A stretch of DNA of 39,250 nucleotides from Antrodiella citrinella (Eukaryota > Basidiomycota > Agaricomycetes > Polyporales > Steccherinaceae), in contig SGPM01000262.1 in NCBI GenBank assembly GCA_004802725.1, positions 1 to 39,250 on the forward strand. The letters are read 5' to 3'. This document shows, piece by piece, positions 20,001 through 32,328 of the stretch. The notes under the pieces were generated by a model that had not been told where the DNA came from, searched no databases, and saw nothing but the letters and a program-made list of their open reading frames with translations. How positions within the stretch are numbered: position 1 is the stretch's first letter; each line of letters begins with the position of its first letter. The position numbers and the translations under genes are program-made.

Positions 20001-22189
20001 CGTCGTAGGTCTACCCTTTAGTTGCTCCCGACGTTTTCATCATACTCTCTATCAGGCATCAAGCAAAGTGGACGAAGCCAAGAGGCAACTCAAAGAGCTC
20101 GTGAAGCTCAAGCAGGAGGCCGTCTCGATTTCTCGTCTTCGCGATGAAGTCGAGGAGCTGACCAGGATAATCGCAAGTCTAGAGCGTGATCTGGCGTCGT
20201 CAGGATCCACAAAATCCGAGCAGGTGGTGGATGGAGAGCTGAGCACACTCAACGCTGAAATGTACGTGACCCTTCGAGTTTTCCTGTCATGCAATATCTT
20301 AGCGCGCATACAGTCGTTCAATCGAGGCTGACAAGCACAAAATATTGACGGACAAGGAACGAGACAGCAACAAGCTACGCGATGATGAAACCGAGTTAAT
20401 GCATTGTCGGGTCAAGGAGTCCGATCTGAAGCGACAAATGCATGAGAAAGAAGTGGCGGAACAGCGCATCATCGAGCTGAAAGATGAACAGACTAATGCT
20501 GCCACGCAGTCAAAGGTACCCGTTTCTCGCTACTTAACACTTTTTATTCTTCTAACATTGAGGTCTCCAGGAATTGGATGGTCAGATTGCGGATGCGCAG
20601 ATACCGATCAAGGAGCTTGAGCTGGCACATCAATCGAACGAGAAGGAATGGAGTAACAAGATATCTGTTGCACAGAGGACCTCTCAAGTCCTGAACATGA
20701 ACGTTGACAAGTTGGAGGGTATGAACAAGCGTGTCGAACGGTATGTCCACAAATCAACTACAATCTGCCAACGCTGATTGGGCATACAGTCAAGCTAAAG
20801 AGAAGATCTCCAAGCAATTAGATAAGTGTAACGAGAGAATCCAGGATGTTGAGGCCAAGATACTGTCTTACACTGCTGACGTCGAATCCGCTCGTTCCAA
20901 AGTCCAAACCATGGACCAGGAAATCAGTGACGCCAATGCTGCTATGAGCAATTTGAGAGACAACATTCGAGTGCGGAAGTTGATGAAGGACATTGCCGCA
21001 ACAGCTGCTGAAATTGCTACGTACGATATGGAAGAGGCCGCCAAGGCAAAACGCATCTTCCAGGACAAGTATACGTTGGAGAAGGAGAGGGAGACGCAAA
21101 TGCAAAGCAAGGTGCGTGGCTATTCAATCGAAGGTAGCGATGTTGACACTCACGCTCTCTCCTCTCCGGCAGTATGCTCATATCGGCGGAGAACTCAGCT
21201 CCGCCCAGGCTCAGCTCAAGACTCTGGAATCAGATTTCAGGGAGTACAGGGAGGTCAATAGGCGCTATCGAGAGCAATTGGTCAAAGTCAAGGTGTGTTC
21301 TATTCAATTGTCGGTGTATTGAACGAGTAAATGATCAGTACTCGTAGTTGTCAGATATGGCGAACAATGATCTTGAGAAGTACGCGAAAGCATTAGACAA
21401 GTACGTTGCGATGTCACTGCACGTATCAGTGTTTCCTAATTCACCATGCAGCGCGATCATGAAGTATCATTCTCTCAAGATGGAGGAAGTCAACGACACC
21501 ATGCGTCATCTATGGAACAAGACTTACCAGGGAACTGGTACGTACTTGCTCATGCGTGCTTTGTATGTCTCAATCATGTGTGCCACATGTAGACATCGAC
21601 GGTATCAAGATCAGCTCCGATAGCGAGGGCGGCGCTACGAAACGGTCCTACAACTACCGCGTTAGTGTCTGGAGTTTTCGAACCCTGTATTGCTCCACTC
21701 ACATGCTCCGTTTCCAGGTGGTGATGACCAAAGACAACGTAGAGATGGACATGCGTGGACGATGTTCGGCCGGTCAGAAAATGCTTGCTTCCATCATCAT
21801 CCGACTGGCTCTGGCGGATTCTTTCGGTCAAAATTGCGGTATCCTCGCTCTCGATGAGCCAACCAACGCACTCGACACGGAGAATATCGATGCCCTTGCG
21901 GCGAGTTTGATCGAGTAAATGACCCCATATGATTGCTTTCGAGCTTGACTTCTGACACTTGAACGTCGCAGCATTATCAATGAACGCAAAACTCAGGGGA
22001 ATTTTCAGTTGATTATCATCACACACGACGAGAGTTTCTTGAGTAAGTTAGGTCAAGGCGACGTCATGGAGCACTATTGGTATGTGGCCATCATTGGTTT
22101 TCACTTGCTTCACGCTAATAGCGCAATGCAGGCGAGTCTCTCGCGACTCTAGGCAAAAGTCTACGATTGAAAGGCATCGCTTCTCATAA
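17075..22189 (+). CDS. RAD50: DNA double-strand-break repair ATPase Rad50
   Basis: Rad50 is the SMC-like ATPase of the Mre11-Rad50-Nbs1 complex, which senses and tethers DNA ends in the nucleus. The start ATGGCCTGT has a good Kozak context. Walker A is GHNGSGKTT at residues 34-42, followed by the characteristic GGAFIHDPK. The N-terminal lobe continues with [19 protein letters not shown]. Two long coiled-coil arms flank the zinc hook CPLC (19687-19698). The C-terminal lobe has the signature [13 protein letters not shown], Walker B and D-loop [15 protein letters not shown], then IIITHDE and the tail HYWRVSRDS before the stop at 22189. Many short introns interrupt it. All key ATPase and hook residues that I looked for are present, so it appears functional. 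The expected length is about 1,300 residues; the exact total was not counted. Confidence 0.95.
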
Positions 22190-24216
22190 CTCTGACTCGA
22201 GTGTTATTGCTCGTTGCTATTCTGCGCTATCTGGTTTGCTTCATTCTTGATTTCATTGTATTCATAGATAATTTCTCATTACTTTTCAATGCATGGAGCT
22301 TTGGTCCTCAGTGGGAAAATGGTGCGTGCTTCGTCTTGCCGGAGAACCTTCCGAAGACTGACCGACATGTTGCCATATTGAAAAGCAGTTCGGACAGTTC
22401 ACTTTTCTGAATTGCCTTGGATGAATGTAGCGAACAAAGTCCGAAGTTCACGGGGAAATAGCGGGTGCGCAACGAGCATGAACATGTTCTAAAATCGGTA
22501 CGTCAATGTGATTCTCTTCTTCGAGTGGACCGAAATACACAAGCGGTCCACAATTGTTGAAAATGCTCTAGGGTGCTTCGCTTCGATGAATCGTCCATAT
22601 ATGGCACTCAAGTTGAAGACTCGTGACTGAAGCAATGTAAGATTTGTATTTTTTCGCCCCGATAAAAGCATCCTGACATACAGCCCGCAACAACTTCCCT
22701 TATAATTCTCTAAGGGTTAGGTGCAACCACCCTTCTTTGCCGAGTCAGTGGTTGCCAATGAGCGTTCGGATACGAGAGCGCTCCAATCAAGCCGGGGATC
22801 ATCCAGACTTTATGCTGACTGAGTTCTCCCTCAAGTGGATGCACATATTGTGAATAGATGGAGACGCAAAGTCAGTGTATAATAATGGCGACTGGCTGCA
22901 CTCTGCTTTCCCCTCTTTCGTTTCTTACTCTCACTAATCATTCTCCACGCGTACCACTAAGGCCATTTGATATGCGCAACACTTTGACCGTCTTATCTCG
23001 AGATGGTCTCCTACCTGGATCGGCAAACGACTTGCTATTCATGCGGTCGATGCTTGTGCAATCATTCTTTCCTGCATTCCAGTGAGTGCTTCAGCAACTT
23101 TACTCGATCGACACAGGCGCGACTCCGTGCGACTCCTTGTCCTGGCCGATTGCGCCGTGATAGTCAAGTCAATTGCGCCCCACTTCACACATCACGCTAC
23201 CAATCAGAGAATTCAAGTTCGAAAATTCTTCCAGTGGGTACGACATGCTGTGCTCGAGTCGTTCTACTGGTGCATGCGCAGATAGTTCAGGTATGCAACA
23301 TTGCTCTTTCTAACAGTACGATGGTTTGCTGATGACGACTCGGAACTATTTATAGCGATGTTAGTAGTTAGTGGCTTTGAAGTCCAAGGCAGTGACATCC
23401 AAACATGGTCTGTGTGGAGTTTCTAATGACCGCGCACTATCATCGACGAGCGTTGTCGATGCATCGCTGTGTTTGAGTCAAGGCAAAGGATTTACCTCGT
23501 GGGAGGCAAGCAACTGCCTTTGGCGGTGGGGTGAACTTCGGCTGATGCCTCGACTCAGTAGGTATGCGACATCTGGACAACAATCACTTTCCCAGAGTTG
23601 GGATTAACAACCGACCCATATTTTTAGTACTTCCTTGGGAAGGACTTCGTCCTTCGGGTCGCAATAGGTGACGACTATCGCCCAGAGAAGTAGGGGTTCA
23701 CTAGAATGTCACGTCATATTCCCGATGTTACTGGCGTAACGCAACTCATGGACCATTTTCTTCCAGCATGTGCGCAGGAAATCCCTTATCTTTCGCAGGT
23801 ATGTCGGTCAGTTCTTCCGTTCAGTGCTGGAAATAATTGCCGCCATGCAGCGGGTATTCTCGAAGCCCCTGGCGTGCAATCACCTGCCATCAGTTACGCA
23901 CTTCGCCGTGTGGCTGCCACAAGTAAACCCTTTGCACGACGTTCGTTCGCTAGTCACCTGCATGGACAGGTAACTTTGTCCATGAACTGTTCTTGTCGCC
24001 ATACCGTGTCGCCATACTATCCGGATTTACGTCGGTTTCTACCACTCGTCTTGGCACGTCTGGAAGTCTCGGAGCGTACGGCTGCGCCCAGGAAGGCCCC
24101 AACACGGGTTGTGGAGAGGTATTGAGGGTAACAACCCCACATCCCAGTCCTAATCATAAAAGGCCAGAGGATGTCTCCATTTCACCCCAACAACTCTAAT
24201 CCACTGCAGAGACGCA
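22190..24216. other. 2-kb gene-poor gap upstream of the NRPS-like gene
   Basis: It holds the RAD50 3' end, then AT-richer sequence with only short open frames on both strands. The best candidate is a plus-strand pair of pieces at 23706-23798 and 23849-23973 with canonical splice sites (gtatgt, atgcag), giving a 71-residue product with no recognisable domain. I see no RNA gene or clear repeat. The right end must contain the promoter of the NRPS-like gene. Confidence 0.4.
24155..24163 (+). promoter_or_regulatory. TATA-like element of the NRPS-like gene
   Basis: CATAAAAGG lies about 60 bp before the first start codon, a plausible core promoter position. Confidence 0.3.
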
Positions 24217-27200
24217 TTGCGCAGCATGCAGCCAAGCATCGACCCAGCAACACTCTGCGGCCTGTCCCCAGATGACGCCCTTCTTTTCGCTCGCTTCGGT
24301 CTAGGGCAACGCCAAACGCCTCCCTTCGGATGCGTCCCAGATGCGTTCGCTCATCATGCTTCTTCACAGCCTGATGTTGTCGCGGTCGAGCATTGCGGCG
24401 ACTCCATCACTTATGGAGAGCTCGATCGCAAGTCGGGCGTATTGGCATTCCTATTGCGCACCCTCGGTGTGGTTCCGGGCACCCGCGTCTGTCTCCTCGT
24501 TCAGCGTTCGATCCCTATGGTGATTGGGATCCTTGCCATACTCAAAGCAGGTGGCGCATACGTACCCTTGGACGGATCAATTGTCACGCAATCCACACTA
24601 GAGCATGTCATCCGCGACTCGGGGTGCATCTTGACACTTGCTCTTCAGGAGTACATGCACCGTGTCTCCGAATCTCTTGTTATCTCACTGAACGACGCGA
24701 TCGCGAACATTGCACCAGAAGAGGCAAGCGGCCCCACCAATGCCTCTACACCGGACGATTCAGCCTATATCATCTACACTTCTGGTAAGCTTGGACGTGT
24801 GTGTTTATGCTCTCCTTCTGACGAGGATATTGTGTAGGAACTACTGGCACGCCCAAAGGCGTCGAGGTCACCCATCGCAATGTGACAAATCGTATGCCCA
24901 AAGCCTAGTCGTGTAGTCTTTCATGCAGCATATCTGACAAAGACTCCAGTTGTCTGCCTCTCACCTGGAAATGTCGAAATGGTGCCTGGCCGCCGCGTCT
25001 CTCAATTATTGAATGTTGCCTTCGATATGGCAGCTTGGGTACGCTGTCCTATGAAGCTCCCGCTTTCGTTCATACTGAGTTTTTTGGGTAGGAAATATTG
25101 GGCAGTATGTGCAATGGATGTACACTCTGCATACGCGGAAAGTCTTCGAAGGAGTGGAAGGCCGTCATGAAGACGGTGGATATAGTGATAGGCAAGTCGT
25201 AGCACATCTTTAGCCCCACCGCGAGAAGCTAACAGAAACCCGTTCTCAGCGACTCCAAGTATGATGAGTAAGAATTCTGTTTTCTCAGAAGATGTCAAAA
25301 GTCTCATGCATTTGCAGCGCCACATGATCCCGTGGACTACCCGAACATCAAAGCTGTAGCAACTGCTGGAGAACCGTGTCCTCAAAGTTTGTTATATTCG
25401 CTTCTCATGCTTGTGAAACACGCTGATCATTTCATAGGTCTCGCAGATAGTTGGTCCCGTACAGCGCATTTTTATAATAGCTGCGGTCCTACTGAGGTAA
25501 CTTTCCATAAAATGATGATATGTAGCTCTGCGACACTAACATACCGCAATGCATAGATAACGATCATCAATACTGCACAACTTCATACTCTTGGTGAAGA
25601 TCTCTCCATCGGCTCTCCAACTCCCAACAACAATGTTTACATTCTCGATGAGGATATGAAGCCCGTGCCGATTGGTCAACCCGGTGTTATGTGGGCAGGT
25701 GGCGCGGGTATATCTCGCGGTTATGTGAACTTGCCAGAGAAGACAGCAGAACGGTACAAGCTGGATATGTTTGTGAATGATGGGTGGGTTTCCCTTCGAT
25801 CGTTCTGTTCACAGTATTGACTTCGACTGTACGGCAGGAGCTATATGTTCAATACTGGCGACCTGGGAAAATGGCGACCTGACGGCAGATTGGATCATCT
25901 TGGCCGAGTTGATGAACAAGTGAAAGTAAAGGTGAGAGTGTGGAGGCGCGGATAATCAGGCAGTGACTAATATATCCTTAGGGATTCCGTGTAGAGTTAG
26001 ATGGTGTATCTGCGGCAATGGAGGTGAGTGGTGACAGCCTACTGTGATGTTCCTTCCGTTGATCATTGCTGTCTTCAAGACTTGTCCTTCGGTTAAAGTT
26101 GCGGTTGCCCTGCTTGTTCAAACCGAGCTATGGGGGTTTATCACGCCTGCGAGTGCTTCTGTGGAGGATGTCATGCTCGCTACCAAAAAGGTGCAACCGT
26201 ACTATGCCGTTCCTACACGCTTCAAGACTCTCGACGAACTTCCTCACACCAAGTACGAGTCTTGAATCTCTACTTTCACCTGTTCCTCCTGACACTTGGT
26301 ATGCAATTAGTAATGGCAAGGTCAACAAACGTGCACTGCGGCAGATGGCTCTCAATGTAATCGAAGCGGAGGCTTTGGTAGCCTCCATCAAGATCACAGA
26401 CATCAAGATCGAAGAGAAATCGTCTCGTGTTCAGTCCGAATTCTACAATCAAGCTCTCTACGAAGGCAAGATTTTGGCCGAGATATTGCCAGCTTTGAAC
26501 ACTCCACCACCTGTCTACCATCCGGATTTACGAGTCGTCATCAACGATAAATTCGAGATCTCCAAAGAGGGACAGCCTATTTCATCTATCCCTTCTTCTT
26601 CTAGCTCGGACAGCGAACTTGCGTCTCCGGATCTCTTTTGGGCCGGATATGAGAACGATGCTCTTCCTGAAAAGACACATGGCAAGGTTCTCCGCAACGT
26701 ACGTCATCAAATTCTTTCACTTTACCGCAGGCTTTTCGGAGTCGTCTTCATCATCAACATGGCCATCCTTATTACAATATTCGTGAAGGGTGGCGCGAAC
26801 GCGCAGGAGCTTGGTCTGATCGTTGTGGCGAATTTGTTCTGTGCGATCTTGATGAGACAAGACTATGTTATCAATGCTTTCTTCACCGTTTTCTGTGCTG
26901 TCCCTTCCTCGTGAGTGCTTCAAGTTCAATCTACACTTTGCTCGTCAAGCTGACATTAGGTTTTCACAGATGGCCGCTGTCGATCAGACGAGTCTGTGCA
27001 CGCGTATATCATATCGGCGGCTGTAAGTTGTGTCTGTTTATAGTACATTCCTCTGACATTCCACTGACGGTCGACTCGCAGTACACTCTGGTTGTGCCTT
27101 TAGTGGCTTGGTGTGGCTTTGCATTTTCACCGGCCAGGCTACAAAAGAACTGCTCAACAAAGAGAAGGTAGGCTATTTTGCGACCTTCATCTGTCTCAGT

Positions 27201-28292
27201 AGTGCTCACAAACCTTTACCATTAGACATCAGCACCCACCATTGCAATCACTTATTTCATACTTGTGCTCTTGATAGGAATCGTGATATTTGCCTATCCG
27301 AAAACTCGTAGCACACATCACGACGCATTTGAACGATCTCATCGCTTCCTCGGATGGGCCGCCACCGCCCTCGTCTGGGGTCAGGTCAGTAGTACTAGCA
27401 TGCACAGAGATCTTAACATCCAACTGACCGATTAATCGTGTCAGGTCATATTGCTCACCAACGACTATCGGAACGATGGTCAAACCCTCGGACAGGCCCT
27501 CTTGCATGCCCCGCCATTCTGGCTGGTCGCAGCTATGACATGCTCAATTATCCTTCCATGGCTCCGTTTGAGGAAAGTCCCCGTCCGCGCGGAGGTTCTT
27601 TCGAATCATGCTGTCAGGCTCTACTTTGACTATGGTACGTACCGGGTGTGTTGTTCGCGTTCTGAAAGCTAATTCCTGCGGCAGTCACACCGAAGCCTGG
27701 CCACTTCACTCGCATCTCTGAGAGTCCGCTCATTGAATGGCATGGATTCGCGGCTGTCCCTGAGCCCGGCATGAAAGGATACTCACTTGTTGTATCGAAG
27801 GCCGGAGACTGGACTGCCAAGCAAATCGCGCAGCCACCAACCCATCTCTGGGTGCGAGGTGTTCCTTGCTACGGCGTACTCAGGATCAGCACCCTCTTCC
27901 GTCGCGTCGTATTTGTGGCAACTGGTAGTGGCATAGGTCCTTGTGCACCAGTGATTCTCGCTCAGGGTGTCCCAATTCGGTTGCTATGGACGTCCCCCAA
28001 CGTTCGTCAAACGTTTGGAGATAAACTCGTCGACTCTATCCTTGCTGCTTCTCCTGGCGCTGTGATCTATGGTATGCTTTCTCTACATCCCGTTTTAGCC
28101 GACATCTGACCTTGCTAAACAGACACCCGAGTGCATGGTAAACCAGACATGGTGAAGTTGACTTATCGCTTAGTGCGAGAGTTCAATGCGGAGGCGGTCT
28201 GCATCATTTCCAACCAAAAGCTCACGCAGAAGGTCGTGTATGGGATGATGAGTAGAGGGATTCCTGCCTTCGGTGCGATCTGGGATTCGTAG
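24217..28292 (+). CDS. NRPS-like enzyme: adenylation domain fused to a membrane oxidoreductase, no carrier domain seen, about 1,050 aa
   Basis: Exons join in frame through the whole gene. Residues about 1-500 form an AMP-forming adenylation domain: A2 ILKAGGAYVPLD, A3 YTSGTTGTPKGV, A4 VAFDMAAW, A5 NSCGPTE (Cys where Tyr is common), A7 NTGDLGKWRPDGRL, A8 GRVDEQVKVKGFRVEL and A10 NGKVNKRAL. It should activate a carboxylic or amino acid as an adenylate. No phosphopantetheine-type (LGGxSL-like) segment follows; instead there is an acidic Ser-rich linker. From about residue 625 come six or seven hydrophobic helices (for example FGVVFIINMAILITIF and FILVLLIGIVIFAY). The end has GHFTRISESPLIEWH, a probable flavin-site segment, and FVATGSGIGPCAP, a nucleotide-binding turn as in ferredoxin-NADP reductases. 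The intron at 25192-25249 begins with GC. The substrate and product are unknown. Confidence 0.88.
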
Positions 28293-28475
28293 TTCCTTCT
28301 GTTTCTCTCTCGGGGGTTCGTGCTACAAGTCATCGATGTGTTCCCACTTTATCATTATTGTTCTATAGCGGAAACGGATTATGTTGTATGTTGTGTACTA
28401 TTAGTTTTAACGAATGAATTAACGTCCATCTCGTATCAGTGGGACAGTCAAAGTATAAAAGAACCTGAACATAAG

Positions 28476-28481
28476 AATAAA
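28476..28481 (+). terminator. candidate polyadenylation signal AATAAA
   Basis: AATAAA lies about 185 bp after the stop of the NRPS-like gene, between it and the convergent RAD4 stop. Only the motif supports it. Confidence 0.3.
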
Positions 28482-28488
28482 ATACGAA

Positions 28489-31400
28489 TCATCCAGCTAT
28501 CGCGGCCCTATACGCCTGCTCTTGTTCTCTTTCTTCTTGTAAGATGTCTTCACTCTTCCCCTTTCGAGCTCTGAGAACGCGATCCGACTTCACGATAGGG
28601 GTCGGCGTTGGACGAGCCCGCTTGGCAGCTCTCCGTACCGAGACTTCGATTGCCTGCGAGTCTTCCTCGGAATGGCTGGCGTCACGATGAGGTCGTTTGC
28701 GAGATTTAGCGCTACGAGGTGTATCTGTAGGAGTGCTGGGTGTCTTTGCCTTGCGCGAACCGCCTGCACGGGCCGCTTTGACAGTACCATTTGCTGGGCG
28801 ATCGTTCGTTCTCCCGTTGACTCCATCATCTGGAGTCGACACCCCAAGAAGTGAGATGTCTTCTCCAGGATCAGGCTGCATGGTCTCTTCTCGTTCCCTT
28901 TCGGCATCCTGAGCTAGCTCGCGCATTGTCTTGGGCACTGAAGTTACCGCCGGAATGACTGCTTCTACCATGTCTAGATCCTCGTCGAGATTGTCCTCCG
29001 CAACTTCAAGTGCAGTATTTGAATGGAATGGCTCAGTTTCAGTAGCGCGTCTCGCCTGGGCTGGAGAAGTTACGGGAGGCGGGGTTTTTGCCTTGTCGTG
29101 AATATCTCGGGGCAAGGAATACGGCTGCACAACATCATCTGCGCCAACCAAGAATCCTCCTGCTTCCTGCAGGACCTATTTACCAGTAAGGTGAGCTTTA
29201 TAGTAGAAGTCAATGCATGATTACTTACGACTTGCTGGTCCTCTGAATTCACCACCGGAGTCGCCTCTCCGGACGGCTGTTCACTCCTATCGGCGTATTG
29301 CGCTTGCAGTCGCTGTCGGATGCGGAGTCCTTGTACCAGGCGAGTCCAACGCTTGATGACCTGTTCCTGACGTTTCGCATTACGTTTCTTCTCAGCCTCA
29401 TGTTCGGCCTCCCAAAACGCCTACGGGAGGGATGAGTCAGAAAGGTGCGAGAACAATTACTACACAAACACCTACCTCAAGAACCGCTTCTTCATTCTCG
29501 GCTGCAACTACGATACCAGTAATGAGAGGGAATGCGCGACGCTTCTTGAACTCGAACCCAGTCTGGATGGTATGAATGAGCAAGATCAAGAGATGTGAAC
29601 CGAGAAGGAACATACGACGGCCTCTGCAAAGTCAAAGCCGAGTTGTCGAGCGACTTTGGCAGTACCTTTGTCTGTAGTGGAACAATGAGTCAGGTTCACA
29701 TGGCATGCAACTTGAACACCTACGAGGTATATACACACCGCCAGCAGGTAGCATGGACGGCACATACAAATCAATATTACCGAAGTTGTTCTTCGGCACT
29801 ATGCCCTACGTTGGGGTTAGTCGCATACTCCTTGAACATCAAGCCAAGAACTCACATCCACGACAGGATCAGCCTTGTACAGCTCTGTCTGATTCTGGGC
29901 GTACAATCCCTGCATCACATCCTTCTCACTCCCAATACCTCCCTCATTGTCTCCGTCTCCATGGTCCATGGCCGCTTCTATCGCTCGTTTCTTGTTGACA
30001 GTGACTGCATGTGGTTTGACCCACTTCATAGGCTGACAGCCCTCCTGGATTTTGCGACCTTGACGCATCCAATTGTCGGCAGCCTTTAGTGATATGATGG
30101 ACGAGCGAGCATAGACAGGTTCTCCTCTGAACTTCCCTAGCTCAGTCAAAGGATATATCACTTCGTCGCGTTTGAGGTGTCGAGTGAGTACGTAGCTGCA
30201 AGAATGTGAGCACATCTCAGTGGTTCGCAATTAACTTGTAACATACAGAGGATGATCCTTGAAACCGTTGATAGATGTGGGCATTTGCTCGCTGAGCTGA
30301 TGATTGCGGATCTCTTCATCCTCCACATCATCTCGATTCTATTAGTCGTGATCAGCTCCTAACCCAAAACAATAGGCTCACGCACTTACCAGACGATACG
30401 GCCTCGTCACTGCTCCTAGAATCATCTCCCACCACCGTTTCCGCCCTTTCCCACCTTGCTGCACTTTCGACACCTTTGCCCCATATTCTCTAGCATATCT
30501 CGGAGTCACGTCCCTCGCATATCCGTCTTCTTCTAATGCAATGACGTAAACCATTCGGTTCTCTATCTTCACGTTGGGATCCCTAGCGATGTGTGGATTA
30601 GAGGATTGATCGGGATCGAACAGCTTGCGCTTATTGACAATGCCACGAATAGGGTCGACAGGAAACCAACGACCATCTGCTCTAGAGAATACCTCAGTCC
30701 AGAAGACGGGTGCAGATGTCGTAGGGTCTGGTGGGTGAGGCTCTGCAGCGAAGTGAGTGCAATGCAAATTTGGTGACCGGAAAATTACGCACTCCGAGCT
30801 GGACCGGCAACCGAAGACGATCCCAACTTTCGCCCCTTGCTTTTGCGTAACGTAATAACCGGAGGTGCTTTCTTTTTCGGCGTGTCTGGAGGTGTATTTC
30901 TCGCGCTCCCATTGAGAGACTGGCCGGCACCAGGGAACATCGTTTCCCTCTGCTTTCCTTTGCCGCCTGCCGAGATTGGAGAACCGGGGATGCTGACCTC
31001 TTCCATATTCAAATCGTCGTCATCGTCCTCTTCAGTGGCTTTCTGCTTGCCTTTCCCTTTGGATCTCTTGTAAGTTTTCTTCGGCTTTCCGGCGCTGGCT
31101 TGCCACGGAACGCTTTGGAGACTGGCCACCAGCCGTGACGGAATCCCAAGTGCTCTGCAAAGAGCTGTGAATAGCTGGGCACTAGTGTCCCTCGACCCTC
31201 TCTTCATCAAAGCGTGCTTCATGAGACTTTTCTCACTCCGGATGATCTCAGGCTCTTCTTCGTCCTCGTCGTCAGACTCTGGCACTTGGACTTTGCTCTG
31301 AGCTTCTGAGAGTAGCTTCTGTACCTCTTCAAAAGTACGATTGCGCAAGTGTCCTGTAGTCTCGATCTCAAACACAGCCTGCCACCATTCTGCGAGTTGC

Positions 31401-31943
31401 GTGACAGCAGATTCGAACATTCGACCGCGCATCGGAGCCTCTGGTACTTTGGTTTTAGGAATGATGAAAGCGTTTTGGAGCGCAATTGGCGTCAAGGACA
31501 ATAACCTTGCCTGCAAATTCATGAGAAGGGGTGGACAACGACATGTTTCGGGACTGCGCACCTGGAGGAGTTCGTCGTTTAGCCACTGATTTCGTATTCG
31601 CGCGTTAGCGATGAGACATATAGTGTGCATCTTATGGCAGTCTAATCTCATGGCGCGCTCAGCCTGTAGCCGCGCCGCCCTCTTCCTGCAATCAAAGTTC
31701 AGGTAAGACCGTAGACATGCTGGTATTACGAAAGACTCACTTCGCTGCTTCATCCGGTTTTGAACGACCTTGTATAGTGATTTCAATGTTACCTCGCGTT
31801 GGATTGGATGGACCCGCTTGATCCTCCTCGTGATCCAAATATAGGTCCAAATTTGCTGCTGAAGCAGGAACCACGTCCACCTCTTCCCAGTCAAACTCGT
31901 CGTCACTGTCCTCTTCTACCGAACGGTCATTATGAGCCGACAT
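28489..31943 (-). CDS. RAD4: nucleotide-excision-repair damage recognition protein Rad4/XPC
   Basis: Rad4/XPC recognises helix-distorting lesions with Rad23 and starts global genome repair. From the start at 31943 the order is: an acidic N-terminus, a transglutaminase-like fold (TSAQLFTALCRALGIPSRLV, then SVPW), and a long Lys/Ser-rich insert with KGKGKQKA. The second half of that fold follows (FWTEVFSRADGRWFPVDP). BHD1 and BHD2 lie around HPLYVLTRHLKRDEVIYP and GEPVYARS. BHD3 contains NIDLYVPSMLPAGGVYIP, VARQLGFDFAEAVTGFEF and GIVVAAENEEAV. The tail of about 300 residues is basic and low-complexity with nuclear-localisation-like runs. Short introns interrupt it, for example after DEAAK near 31740. 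It is convergent with the NRPS-like gene, with about 196 bp between stops. Confidence 0.93.
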
Positions 31944-32328
31944 AAGCTGAGATTATGAGCTTGAGGTCGCGCTGCTTGCTGGGGTATCTGGTCGACTTCG
32001 AACGAACCCTGTAGCCCACGTAAGTGATAATAAAGAGTGTAATGCAATAGACTGTGAGAGGGTGAAGGACAGAGTAAGACAAGACCGTAACCTTGAGAAA
32101 TGGGACCGTTGACTCCACCGCTTGCGGATGCGACGGTTAAACGTTTTAGGGAGATGACTAAGACACGCGGTCACGTGCTTTAATGTCATACTTGCTGACT
32201 ATCGTGCTCTGTTTACTCTTATTTGGTAGCACCTCTTCCTGCTCCCATGGGCCATAGTTATCGGAGTTCGACCTAATCCAATATCTTCAGCATCTCATTC
32301 CATCTTCCAGATCGTCACTATCCCTTTG
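31944..32328. other. divergent promoter region RAD4 / SET-MYND gene
   Basis: A 385-bp region without a supported gene. It contains an ACGCG core at 32165-32169 and an E-box CACGTG at 32172-32177, close to each other. Confidence 0.45.
32165..32177. promoter_or_regulatory. adjacent ACGCG and CACGTG motifs
   Basis: The same two motif types found upstream of RPN13 occur here within 13 bp. They lie about 225 bp upstream of the RAD4 start and 150 bp upstream of the SET-MYND start. Motif-based only. Confidence 0.3.

Noticed and set aside
22040..22050. A GTAAGT-like donor (gagtaagtt) near the end of RAD50
   Set aside because: Reading straight through keeps the Rad50 C-terminal sequence ([18 protein letters not shown]), so no intron is needed there.
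23706..24125. A 139-residue plus-strand open frame, or its two-exon 71-residue variant
   Set aside because: No recognisable family; the composition does not look clearly coding. Kept only as a note in the gap description.
24217..31943. A biosynthetic gene cluster around the NRPS-like gene
   Set aside because: The neighbours are RAD50 and RAD4, both housekeeping repair genes. No tailoring enzyme, transporter or pathway regulator is nearby.
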